16,617 nt of DNA. It comes from JAGMDK01 sp023128695. Its GTDB lineage: Bacteria; Planctomycetota; Phycisphaerae; UBA1845; Fen-1342. The notes beneath the pieces were generated by a model that was given only the letters and a program-made list of their open reading frames with translations, made no database searches and was not told the DNA's origin. A program made the translations under genes and the position numbers. The DNA lies in contig DAOVQG010000067.1 in assembly GCA_030628805.1 (NCBI GenBank), positions 1-16,617 of the forward strand. Direction: 5' to 3'. Of the stretch, positions 1-6,763 are shown in pieces; position 1 is the stretch's first letter, and each line of letters opens with the position of its first letter.

Positions 1-18
1 GGCCGGCCCATTCCGGCC

Positions 19-59
19 CGGACCAGCACGCCGAGCGATTGCCCGGCGCGTTCGGTCCG
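19..59 (-). terminator. Possible hairpin downstream of the ArdC-like gene
   Basis: Two nested inverted arms can be read: CGGACC at 19-24 with GGTCCG at 54-59, and inside them CGCCG at 29-33 with CGGCG at 44-48. The structure starts 8 bp beyond the stop codon of the minus-strand ArdC-like gene. A second pair, GGCCGG (1-6) with CCGGCC (13-18), follows. No T-run follows on the minus strand, so a classical intrinsic terminator is not shown. It may be an RNA-stabilising hairpin or chance pairing in GC-rich DNA. Confidence 0.3.
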
Positions 60-66
60 AGTCGGT

Positions 67-824
67 TTAGGCTGCAACCCCTTCACTGGCCGGAGCGCTG
101 ACCAATTCGTCCGCGGTGCTCAGAATGAGCGCCACAGCTTCACACGTCCGGCTGAGCAATTGCTCGCATACCCGGATAGCCGGCTTCTTCGCTTTCGCGG
201 CATAGCTTCGGACGTAATCCCAACACCCACCGTAATCCGCTCCGTGTTCGTCGCCGATCATCGTGAGTAGGATTGCCCCGCCCAATTCAGCCACCACTTC
301 CTGATCGAGGTGCTGTCCGCCCTTGAGTCCGCCGATGCACCGATGAAAGTATCGACCGACAATCCCCACGAGCGCGCGACCGAAACAAGGGGCAAAGCGT
401 CAATAAACTGGCGTTCGGCCGCGCTTGCCTTATCGGCTTCCGCCCACTTCTCGACGTCGAAAACCTCAGTCGATTCGATTGCAAAGACCGGGATACTCTT
501 GAAGCCGAGAACCGCCATGCGCTCGCTTGTCTCGCCAGTATCGGCGTCCCGAACTTCAATCTTCTTCGTAACCGGACCGAGAATATGGAACGCCTTGGAG
601 CCCTTGCTCACCTTGCGGCCGGCGTGTTCCCACTGCCGGAATCCGCGCGCGTCCGAAGTGCCAGCGAGCGCCGTCAATAACTGATTCGCCCAAGACCATT
701 GCCGACACGGGACAGAATCCGCCCGATGCACGAAGATCGGTGCTAGCGCTTTCGGCACGCTACCCGATTGAAATAGATCCAGGATTCGTGTTGCCACTTG
801 CTCTGACTTGCCGTAGAATTTCAT
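67..824 (-). pseudogene. Broken ArdC-like protein gene (ssDNA-binding domain kept, metallopeptidase centre lost)
   Basis: The N-terminal part (ATG at 824, MKFYGKSEQVATRIL...) has the hallmarks of the ArdC N-terminal ssDNA-binding domain: a W-x-W-x-N-QLL segment, then ARGFRQWEHAGRKVSKGSKA and later VLGFKSIPVFAIEST. ArdC proteins are antirestriction factors of mobile elements that bind single-stranded DNA. The frame of this part ends at 258. A second frame, ending at 67, carries the expected C-terminal part (GGLKGGQHLDQEVVAELGGA, CWDYVRSYA, CEAVALIL). The switch lies at about 322-345. In the family as I recall it, roughly 40-45 residues with an HExxH-type zinc site sit between VARSWGLSV.TF and GGLKGGQ. 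Neither frame contains them, so a deletion that was not a multiple of three is the simplest reading. ATG 824 has a good AAAGGA ribosome binding site; the longer upstream frame to 914 lacks comparable support. A programmed frameshift is possible but would not restore the zinc site. Confidence 0.75.
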
Positions 825-838
825 CGTATTGTCCTTTT

Positions 839-880
839 GTCCCGTCGATCGGTTACTTTGTCGAGTACGATCGGCGGGAC
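839..880. promoter_or_regulatory. 13-bp inverted repeat before the ArdC-like gene
   Basis: GTCCCGTCGATCG (839-851) is matched by CGATCGGCGGGAC (868-880) with one mismatch and a 16-base loop. On the minus strand the repeat ends a few bases before the AAAGGA ribosome binding site and 15 bp from ATG 824. It could be an operator for a dimeric repressor, or a hairpin in the 5' untranslated RNA that acts on translation. The arms are far better than expected by chance, but the function is inferred from position only. Confidence 0.55.
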
Positions 881-1214
881 GCTTTGTTTGCCCCCGTATC
901 ACGAATTCAACCACACAAGTCTAAGTGTTCCACAGAAACACCAGAAGTCAAACGAAATCCACAACGAATTTTCCACTTATGTGGTGTTTCCGGTTCTGCG
1001 CCGGTATCTGTGGTGTATGTACTCGCATTGCACGCGGCGCGCTGTAGTGTTGACACGAAGTATATAGATGAAGCACTCACAATGTCTGGCGTGTGTCTAC
1101 AACGTGGTTTGCAGCGCGTTTAGGCCGGCTTTCGCGAGCGTTCCGGTTCTGGTTCACGCGCACCCCCACCCCCGGTGACGGTACCATGCGGCGGGGTTGT
1201 GTATATATGTTCTT

Positions 1215-1224
1215 CCCCCCCCCC
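1215..1224. repeat. C10 homopolymer
   Basis: An uninterrupted run of ten C residues followed by TTTCTTCTTC. It is outside any credited gene. Runs of this length are prone to slippage in replication and to sequencing error, so its exact length should be treated with caution. Confidence 0.9.
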
Positions 1225-1301
1225 TTTCTTCTTCATCATGGCCGTGGGGAAATGATCTTGGTGACACACTGATACGCGGCACCTGAATCGGATAACGAGA
1301 A

Positions 1302-1321
1302 CGTATAGTAAGGCTTATACG
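1302..1321. promoter_or_regulatory. CGTATA/TATACG dyad
   Basis: CGTATA (1302-1307) and TATACG (1316-1321) form a perfect 6-bp inverted repeat with an 8-base spacer, an operator-like geometry. No gene start is close: the nearest credited start is at 1639, over 300 bp away. The role is unknown. Confidence 0.25.
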
Positions 1322-1638
1322 GAATCAATAATCTGAGTGGTTTGAAATACCCACGATGTCGCAGATAACAAGCTTGTCATGATTCGGCCGTATGGTGAGA
1401 AGGGCAACGGTGATCTGGGAAAGGGAAAGAGCACACCCTTGCGCGCGGTCGGCCAAGCCAGCGTTACTAGGACCAGCCAGCAGGATATCTTCTTCACAGG
1501 ACATGAGTCCGAGCTTGAAGAGGATTCCCCTTGGGTTTGCGTGAATGTTGTGGCTGGCGAGTTTGGTGCCCTTCCGGCAAGTCTGCATGAACCGTTGTGA
1601 GGCGTCTGGTATCGTCAGCTGTCAACGGAGGACGGCTG

Positions 1639-1842
1639 ATGAGATCCAGAAAGACACCGGGCCTTCCCGGGCGGCTGGTGGAAACTCGCCGGCGCTTCGA
1701 GGGCTACCTCGACCCAGCCTACGTGCCTCGTTCCACAGCAGAGAGAGTCGCCGATTTCCACACTCCACAGGCCCTCCGCGAGATGCTGGATCACGATTTC
1801 GAGGGCGAGTTGGCGTTCGTTGAGGCTCACGGCAGACACTAG
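1639..1842 (+). CDS. Small hypothetical protein, 67 aa
   Basis: I do not recognise this protein. ATG 1639 is preceded by a strong GGAGGA ribosome binding site with a 6-base spacer, the best argument that it is real; an in-frame ATG at 1597 has no such site. The product is charged and Arg/Glu-rich (begins MRSRKTPGLPGRLVETRRRF, contains GYLDPAYVPRS and ends AFVEAHGRH), with no signal peptide or membrane segment visible. It ends 23 bp before the stop codon of the SNF2-PLD helicase on the other strand, so the two genes converge and no terminator is evident between them. It could be a small accessory protein, or the surviving end of a larger gene broken when the cassette was inserted. Confidence 0.5.
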   Translation: MRSRKTPGLPGRLVETRRRFEGYLDPAYVPRSTAERVADFHTPQALREMLDHDFEGELAFVEAHGRH

Positions 1843-1865
1843 AGGTTCGATTTGCCAAGTCGCGC

Positions 1866-4800
1866 CTACGAAAGGAAATCGAAGCAGATCAAATGCAGAT
1901 CATCGCGGCTGATCGTCTTGCGCCGCTCCGACCCGTCGTCAGCGCCGTTCGACGCCGGCTGCACGGCATACCGGGCGCCGATCTCTTCGCAAGCCGTGGC
2001 AAAGGCGACGATATCCCCATCCTTCTGGTATTGGGCTAGCGACTTCTTGAGTTCCTTCACGGGCGCCCGGTGCATGGGTCTTGAGAGCATTCCGAGAACC
2101 CGCATCACGTGCGTCCTCTCGACGCCGGGCGTGTTCATCGCCTGCTGCAATGCGACGACAACGGTACTCTGGTCGCTGCTCAGCTCCTTCGGTGCCGCGG
2201 ATACTCTCTCCTGGTGCTTTGCGGCCTGAACGATCTGCTCCTCGACGCGCTCCATGATCGCATGGATGTCAGCCTTCAGCGCCGGATCAACGATTCGCGG
2301 CTCATCCGGCTTGCACCGGATCAACTCCGCAATGGCGAGGCGGTTGTCTTCAATCTCGCCGGTTGCGAAGTCGTAGTAGCGCCAGAAGTGTTCGGCGTCA
2401 TCCAGGCTTCGTCCACGCCGCTGGTAGTAGAGGAACACGCCTCGATGATCCCGTTTGTGAAGCCCGCTGTGTATCCCGTCCGGGAGCGTGTTCAGCAGCT
2501 CGTTTCCATTCACACGCATATATTCGGCGAGATGTCGAACCAGCCCTTCGTCGGTCGCAAGTTCGGCCTCAGCCTCTTCCTCGTCGATGACCGTCTCGTC
2601 CTCCCCCTCGATGCGCCTCAGCGTGTTGAAGACCTTTGGATTGATCGCCTCGCCCAACACGCTGGCGTCGAGACCGACGGTTGCATCTATCGTCTTGATC
2701 TTGGCCCGCAATGACCTGACGAGGCCAAGCAGCCGCTCTAGGCCCAAATCAGGAAAACAATTTCGGATAAACAACGTGTCGAAATCCGTGCCGATTCTGT
2801 CAATGCGGCCCGCTCTCTGGATCATCCTGGTCGGATTCCAATGCAGGTCGTAGTTCAGCAGGTACGCGCAGTCCTGTAGATTCTGGCCTTCGCTCAAAAC
2901 GTCGGTGCTAATCAGGATGTCCACTTCCTTGTCCGTGCCGGCCCATTCTTTCTTGTCGTTGCTCTTGGGCGCGAAAGCCTGGACGAGCCGCAACCGAGTC
3001 TTTCCATCTGATCCGCCGTGGATTACACGTATCTTCCGGCCACCGAGCCGCTCCATGTATTCGGCGTCCTCACTCATCTGCTTATAGACGTACTTCGCGG
3101 TGTCCTTGAAACTCGTGAAAACAAGGACTTTCTTGCCTGCCAGGTCACTCGCCAGTATCTCCTTGAATTTGACGAGCTTCTTGTCCTGCTGCGGCTTAAT
3201 CGGGCGCACCAAATCGTAGATCGTGTCGAGCGCGCTGAGGTCTGCATCCAGTGCGTCGTTCAACTTCTGCAAGTCGTACGTTCCGGCGGGCATGCGAGCG
3301 GCTTTCTTGAGTAGGCGCGTTGCTTTGGCGCTTGCCTCGATGCCCTTGTGGCGCGATCGCGGCCGCTGCTCCGACGCATCGTCGTCCTCCTCGACCTCGG
3401 ATTCCTGCGCCTGAGCGTCGTCTTCCAAATCCTTTTCGACCGTGCCAAGAAGCTGCCAGAAGTCGGATGGTTCAAGCAGCACGTTGTCCAGAATGTAATG
3501 GCGAAAGGTCAGCAGGTACTCCATCGACCGGAACAAGGAGATGCGAAACGCGGCGACGCTGCTCTCAAGTCGCTTGAGATAGCGGGACTTGAAGATTCCA
3601 ACGAGATTCTGACCGCGTTGCATGACGATCTTGTCACGCTCGTCGGGGTTGGCCTTATAGCTTTCCAAATCGTAGGGCGCCAGCTTGAGATGCTCGATGG
3701 CCCGAACGATCTGCTCGTAGATGCCGGCGTAGGTTCCCTCCAGGTCATACCTGACCGTGACGAGCTTACGCTTGGGGAAGTGGACCTTCTTGCCGTTGAT
3801 CGTCGCGTCGGGGTATGCCTTCCGAATGAACTGGCGCGTCCGGCGGATTACGATCTCGTCGAGCAGGTTGTAAAGCGCCCGCCCCACGCTGCCTGTTCCC
3901 GCAAGCAGCTTTCGCCGGGCGTTCCAGAAATACTTGTCCAGCCGCCCGATACCGGCCCCGGCGAAGAAGGCGTTATCGCCGCGCGTGAGAAACTGAAGCT
4001 GCGAGTGCAGGTCCATGACGCTGTTGTTGATCGGCGTCGCCGTCAGCAGTACGATCTTCTTCCGGTAGCCGTGTTCGCCGCGCCCACCGTTCAGCGCCAT
4101 CAACCGGGAGAGGTTGTCGAAGCGCCCGGAGTCCTTGTTCCGGAAGTTGTGGGATTCATCCACGACGATGAAATCGTACTTGCCGTAGGGTTCGACATCG
4201 AACTCCTCGCGCCCGATGGCCTCCTGACCGAGGATGTCGAAGTGCATTTTGGTTGTGCGCTTGCTGGCGGTCCACATCTCTCGGAGCGACGCGGGGCAAA
4301 TGACCAGTGCGTGCCAGCGCTTGTGGTAAGCATAGTCGAGTAAGAGTTGGAGCGCGATCCATGTCTTTCCGAGCCCGACCGAATCGCACACCATCACCCC
4401 GTCGTACTTGCCCAGTATCCGGCGCGCCCGTGCGACGGCATCCGTCTGAAATTCCGCTAGGTTGAGCGAGTAGAGGTCTGCCGGAACGCTGCCGGCCGCC
4501 TCAAGATCGGCTCTGAAATGCTCGAACAGCGCCTTGAGGTATAACTCGTAGGGCGCGTATTCCTTCGTGCCGAATTTCGACTCATCCAGTATATCAATGT
4601 AGTCTTGCTTATAATCGCGCGCCAGCCTCCAATGTCGCTCGAACCAGTCGGCTAGCTCCCAGATCGCCGAAGCACCGACCTCGCCCTTGATGACGCGCCT
4701 TGACTCGAACGAAATACCTTTGCTGACGCGCGGTTTCTTCCCCCCGGCATAGGGATCGCCCTCCGCAATCGTGGCCGACCGTTCCGTCTCGTCGTAGTGG

Positions 4801-5366
4801 CTCAGCGCCGCCATCCGCGCCTTCTCATCATTGACTTCGTCTTCGGGGATGATCCCCTTGTGAACGAGGTTCAGTTCGCGATTCGTAGACAGTCCGGGCC
4901 CGGTGAAGTTGGAGGACCCCACGATACCCAAGACCGGGCGGAACCTGTCGAACAGAGGGCCGCCTTTCGGGTCGCCGTAGAAGAGGTAGCATTTGGCGTG
5001 CAGGAACGGCCCCTCGTATAGCCGAACCTGTACACCATCGTTGTTGAGGAAGCGGATCAGATCCTCAACAAGCTTGAGCGGCTCGGGTCGATACGGCGCA
5101 CCGGACAGCTCCCCCCGCAGGGCTGTCTGGACTGCTGTCGCCGTGGGCTTCAAGCCGACATCCCCGACGGAACGAGGCTCGGTGCCGATCAGCAGCCGTA
5201 AGCTGCCGAGTTGCTTCAGGCACTCTGCGAGTAGCTGATAGCCGCTTGGGTAGAAGTACGCGGTGGCGATGTCCATCGCCAACTCGCGGTGATCTTCAAG
5301 CACCTGGTTCAGCACATCGGCCATGCGGTGCTGGTCGTTGTCGATGACGTACGGTATCCGACGCAT
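1866..5366 (-). CDS. SNF2-family helicase with N-terminal PLD (HKD) nuclease domain
   Basis: The product, 1166 aa, is a large nuclease-motor fusion. The N-terminal part carries a phospholipase D-type signature: HAK at 123-125 and GSSNFT at 150-155, as in HKD nucleases of defence proteins. A superfamily 2 motor of the SNF2 group follows: Walker A DSVGLGKT (328-335), DESH box (403-406), TATPINN motif III (about 440), then a second RecA domain with VLVFTSF, STDVLSEGQNLQ and QRAGRIDRIG (about 850-859). A Glu/Asp-rich linker separates the two lobes. An alternative TTG start at 5435 would add 23 residues; ATG 5366 is preferred because AGAAGGAAA lies 7 bp upstream. It is the last gene of the minus-strand cassette, after a 255-bp gap. 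Known relatives pair with methyltransferases in antiphage loci (DISARM DrmD is an SNF2 protein). A likely role is ATP-driven movement on invading DNA with cleavage by the PLD domain; that role is inferred. Confidence 0.9.
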   Translation of the reverse strand: MRRIPYVIDNDQHRMADVLNQVLEDHRELAMDIATAYFYPSGYQLLAECLKQLGSLRLLIGTEPRSVGDVGLKPTATAVQTALRGELSGAPYRPEPLKLVEDLIRFLNNDGVQVRLYEGPFLHAKCYLFYGDPKGGPLFDRFRPVLGIVGSSNFTGPGLSTNRELNLVHKGIIPEDEVNDEKARMAALSHYDETERSATIAEGDPYAGGKKPRVSKGISFESRRVIKGEVGASAIWELADWFERHWRLARDYKQDYIDILDESKFGTKEYAPYELYLKALFEHFRADLEAAGSVPADLYSLNLAEFQTDAVARARRILGKYDGVMVCDSVGLGKTWIALQLLLDYAYHKRWHALVICPASLREMWTASKRTTKMHFDILGQEAIGREEFDVEPYGKYDFIVVDESHNFRNKDSGRFDNLSRLMALNGGRGEHGYRKKIVLLTATPINNSVMDLHSQLQFLTRGDNAFFAGAGIGRLDKYFWNARRKLLAGTGSVGRALYNLLDEIVIRRTRQFIRKAYPDATINGKKVHFPKRKLVTVRYDLEGTYAGIYEQIVRAIEHLKLAPYDLESYKANPDERDKIVMQRGQNLVGIFKSRYLKRLESSVAAFRISLFRSMEYLLTFRHYILDNVLLEPSDFWQLLGTVEKDLEDDAQAQESEVEEDDDASEQRPRSRHKGIEASAKATRLLKKAARMPAGTYDLQKLNDALDADLSALDTIYDLVRPIKPQQDKKLVKFKEILASDLAGKKVLVFTSFKDTAKYVYKQMSEDAEYMERLGGRKIRVIHGGSDGKTRLRLVQAFAPKSNDKKEWAGTDKEVDILISTDVLSEGQNLQDCAYLLNYDLHWNPTRMIQRAGRIDRIGTDFDTLFIRNCFPDLGLERLLGLVRSLRAKIKTIDATVGLDASVLGEAINPKVFNTLRRIEGEDETVIDEEEAEAELATDEGLVRHLAEYMRVNGNELLNTLPDGIHSGLHKRDHRGVFLYYQRRGRSLDDAEHFWRYYDFATGEIEDNRLAIAELIRCKPDEPRIVDPALKADIHAIMERVEEQIVQAAKHQERVSAAPKELSSDQSTVVVALQQAMNTPGVERTHVMRVLGMLSRPMHRAPVKELKKSLAQYQKDGDIVAFATACEEIGARYAVQPASNGADDGSERRKTISRDDLHLICFDFLS

Positions 5367-5437
5367 CAGCTTTCCTTCTGGCTTACGGGACAGCGATTTC
5401 GGTAGCACCCGCCAGCCGTTACAAACCCGCGCCAAGG

Positions 5438-5459
5438 CACTAAAAACAGGGTTTTAGTG
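5438..5459. promoter_or_regulatory. AT-rich 8-bp inverted repeat upstream of the helicase gene
   Basis: CACTAAAA (5438-5445) and TTTTAGTG (5452-5459) form a perfect inverted repeat with a 6-base loop. It lies about 72 bp upstream of the helicase ATG at 5366. Its AT-richness stands out from the surrounding DNA. It may be an operator controlling a helicase-specific promoter or a weak attenuator; neither can be decided from sequence alone. Confidence 0.4.
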
Positions 5460-5554
5460 AAGTTTCATTGCCACGGAACCGATAGAATCCCGTCGAGACT
5501 CCCTGCCCAGACCTTGACTGGTGGGGTGCCGGAAACCTATACTGTTAATGTCCT

Positions 5555-5567
5555 CTGCCAGTGGCAG
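5555..5567. promoter_or_regulatory. CTGCCA-g-TGGCAG palindrome
   Basis: A 6-bp perfect palindrome with a single central base, extended by further CC/GG pairing on each side. It lies in the gap between the PBECR-like gene and the helicase gene. The compact symmetry resembles a binding site for a dimeric regulator. Confidence 0.3.
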
Positions 5568-5585
5568 GGGATCCATGAAGGCTTC

Positions 5586-5609
5586 CGCCGCTGAGCCGCA
5601 TCAGCGGCG
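5586..5609. terminator. Strong hairpin after the PBECR-like gene
   Basis: CGCCGCTGA (5586-5594) pairs perfectly with TCAGCGGCG (5601-5609) around a 6-base loop, a GC-rich 9-bp stem. It begins 12 bp past the stop codon of the minus-strand PBECR-like gene (5622). On the minus strand no T-run follows, so it probably pauses or partly terminates transcription, or protects the upstream mRNA. On the plus strand ATTTCTTT follows, but no plus-strand gene ends here. It would let the helicase be expressed at a different level from the first three cassette genes. Confidence 0.5.
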
Positions 5610-5621
5610 ATTTCTTTGCGC

Positions 5622-6050
5622 TCACCATGCTGGATTGCTCCGAATCTTCGCCAGGGCCTTGGCGCTCGTCACCGGGTACGCGGTGATGAACGCCGCCTTG
5701 GTCGGGTTAGCTAGCTCAGGCTGAATCACCACGATGAACGGTGCCGATGGTTCGAGTAACAGCTTTCGCGTTTTTCCATCAGGCATCACGCGACGATACT
5801 GCGCCATGGCACGATCCTCAAGCACCGATCGAATCCAGTCCATGTACGACGCACGCCCAGCGTTGAACACGCGCTGCTTCGACCACTTCTTCAGCGGCGC
5901 GCTGAATGCGTGATCGAAGTCGTGATCGTGTAATATAACGTCGATCCCGTCGTGCGTAACGATGGCGTTTGTCGCTCCCCGGAGCGTCGCGACAAAGTGG
6001 GCGCGGTAGGCCGCCTCGTCGGCCAGGTGGAGCAGCGGCGGCAGCGCCAT
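5622..6050 (-). CDS. Small PBECR/RelE-colicin-like putative nuclease, 142 aa
   Basis: The protein resembles the phage-barnase-EndoU-colicin-RelE (PBECR) group of small nucleases. Visible pattern, numbered from the ATG at 6050: FDHAFS (45-50), a basic Lys/Trp/Arg stretch (KKWSKQR, 54-60), RASYMDWIRSVL (from 66), and FITAY (121-125) near the C-terminus. This order matches my memory of such proteins, many of which act on RNA or tRNA or sit in mobile elements. No toxin activity can be proven from sequence. The chosen ATG overlaps the stop codon of the DUF3800 gene as TAATG, with GGGGGA just upstream; an ATG two codons earlier (6056) is the alternative and has almost no spacing to the G-rich site. 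No separate antitoxin gene adjoins it, so it may be held in check by cassette partners or simply lack toxicity. Confidence 0.6.
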   Translation of the reverse strand: MALPPLLHLADEAAYRAHFVATLRGATNAIVTHDGIDVILHDHDFDHAFSAPLKKWSKQRVFNAGRASYMDWIRSVLEDRAMAQYRRVMPDGKTRKLLLEPSAPFIVVIQPELANPTKAAFITAYPVTSAKALAKIRSNPAW

Positions 6051-6748
6051 TACCATCCCCCGCCGGGTCGAAACCGGAAAACGTTGAACTTCTCTTCGCT
6101 CTTCGGCGTTGGCCTGATCGGATGCCCGAGCGCCGTTTCAATCTCCTGCACGACTGCTGCTTTCGCTTGACTGCCGGCATGCCGATGCAGCGCGTACCCG
6201 ACGGCGCCGAGAAGGACGTCGGTCAGTTGCAGCAGATCGACCTCCCTGCTCGGCAGCGCCTGCATGTTCACAATCTCGGAGAGCCGATTCGCGTTTGAAA
6301 GCACCTCGTGCAGCTTCCGCAGACGACCGGGGATGCGATTCGTCTTGGTATCCAGGAAGAACGAGTATCGGTTGCAGTCGAGTATCCAGTGGTGCAGAAG
6401 CTGGTAGTAGAACTTGTAGAACATCAGCTCTACGTCGCCGCCGTGGAACGGTACCGCTTGCATCTCATCGGCCTTGAGGGCGATGCAGCGGAACCGCATC
6501 TGTTTTTCAGCGAAGAAGAGCTGAACGAGAGCCGTGTAGAAGTCCTGCCGTGAGCTACTGATGCGTGTCCACTTGGCCTCGCCGCCTACTTTGTGCTGCT
6601 CCCGAAGATCGGCGATCTGCTGCTTGAAGCGCGGCCGTTGCGATGCCTCGATCCACAGGCTTCCGAGCAGAACGAATTGACGCTGCTGATCTGGACCGGT
6701 CTGGAAAAGCTCCTGACACGACTCGTCGCAGAATACTTCAAAGTCCAT
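6050..6748 (-). CDS. DUF3800 domain protein, 232 aa
   Basis: The start FEVFCDESC (D8, E9) is the DES signature that opens DUF3800 proteins. Further family-like points are FVLLGSLWI (25-33), EAKW (57-60), FFLDTK with D133, and DLLQLTDVLLGAVGYAL with D177. This ordered acidic pattern is compatible with an RNase H-like fold; that link is my inference and the family's activity is not settled. ATG 6748 has a GAGGAA site 6 bp upstream. The gene begins 15 bp after the stop of the methyltransferase gene and overlaps the next gene by TAATG, so translation is probably coupled. DUF3800 proteins recur in defence islands and mobile elements. Here it may be a nuclease or a phage-sensing partner. Family assignment is fairly firm; function is unknown. 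Confidence 0.8.
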   Translation of the reverse strand: MDFEVFCDESCQELFQTGPDQQRQFVLLGSLWIEASQRPRFKQQIADLREQHKVGGEAKWTRISSSRQDFYTALVQLFFAEKQMRFRCIALKADEMQAVPFHGGDVELMFYKFYYQLLHHWILDCNRYSFFLDTKTNRIPGRLRKLHEVLSNANRLSEIVNMQALPSREVDLLQLTDVLLGAVGYALHRHAGSQAKAAVVQEIETALGHPIRPTPKSEEKFNVFRFRPGGGW

Positions 6749-6763
6749 TCGCGGTTCCTCGAT

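Larger units (their letters stand above)
881..1638. other. Long non-coding stretch between ArdC-like gene and small gene 1639
   Basis: No frame in this stretch looks convincingly coding. Overlapping open frames of 73 aa (plus, 1379-1600) and 87 aa (minus, 1325-1588) lie antisense to each other, have no recognisable motif and are not credited as genes. The stretch holds the upstream region of the minus-strand ArdC-like gene, a short palindrome CCAC-ttat-GTGG near 973-984, a C10 tract and the CGTATA dyad at 1302-1321. Relic coding sequence around 1325-1600 cannot be excluded. Confidence 0.5.

Noticed and set aside
949..980. TCCACA-type words resembling DnaA boxes
   Set aside because: ATCCACAAC and TTCCACTTA match TTATCCACA poorly and are too few and unclustered to support an origin.
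1325..1600. Overlapping 73-aa (plus) and 87-aa (minus) open frames
   Set aside because: They are antisense to each other, neither has a convincing ribosome binding site or family resemblance; treated as non-coding or relic DNA.
1844..1860. GGTTCGATT resembling a tRNA T-loop
   Set aside because: The flanking bases do not form a T-stem and no other tRNA arms are present; not a tRNA or a clear attachment site.
3348..4343. 331-codon plus-strand open frame
   Set aside because: Antisense to the SNF2 motor region of the helicase gene; no recognisable domain.
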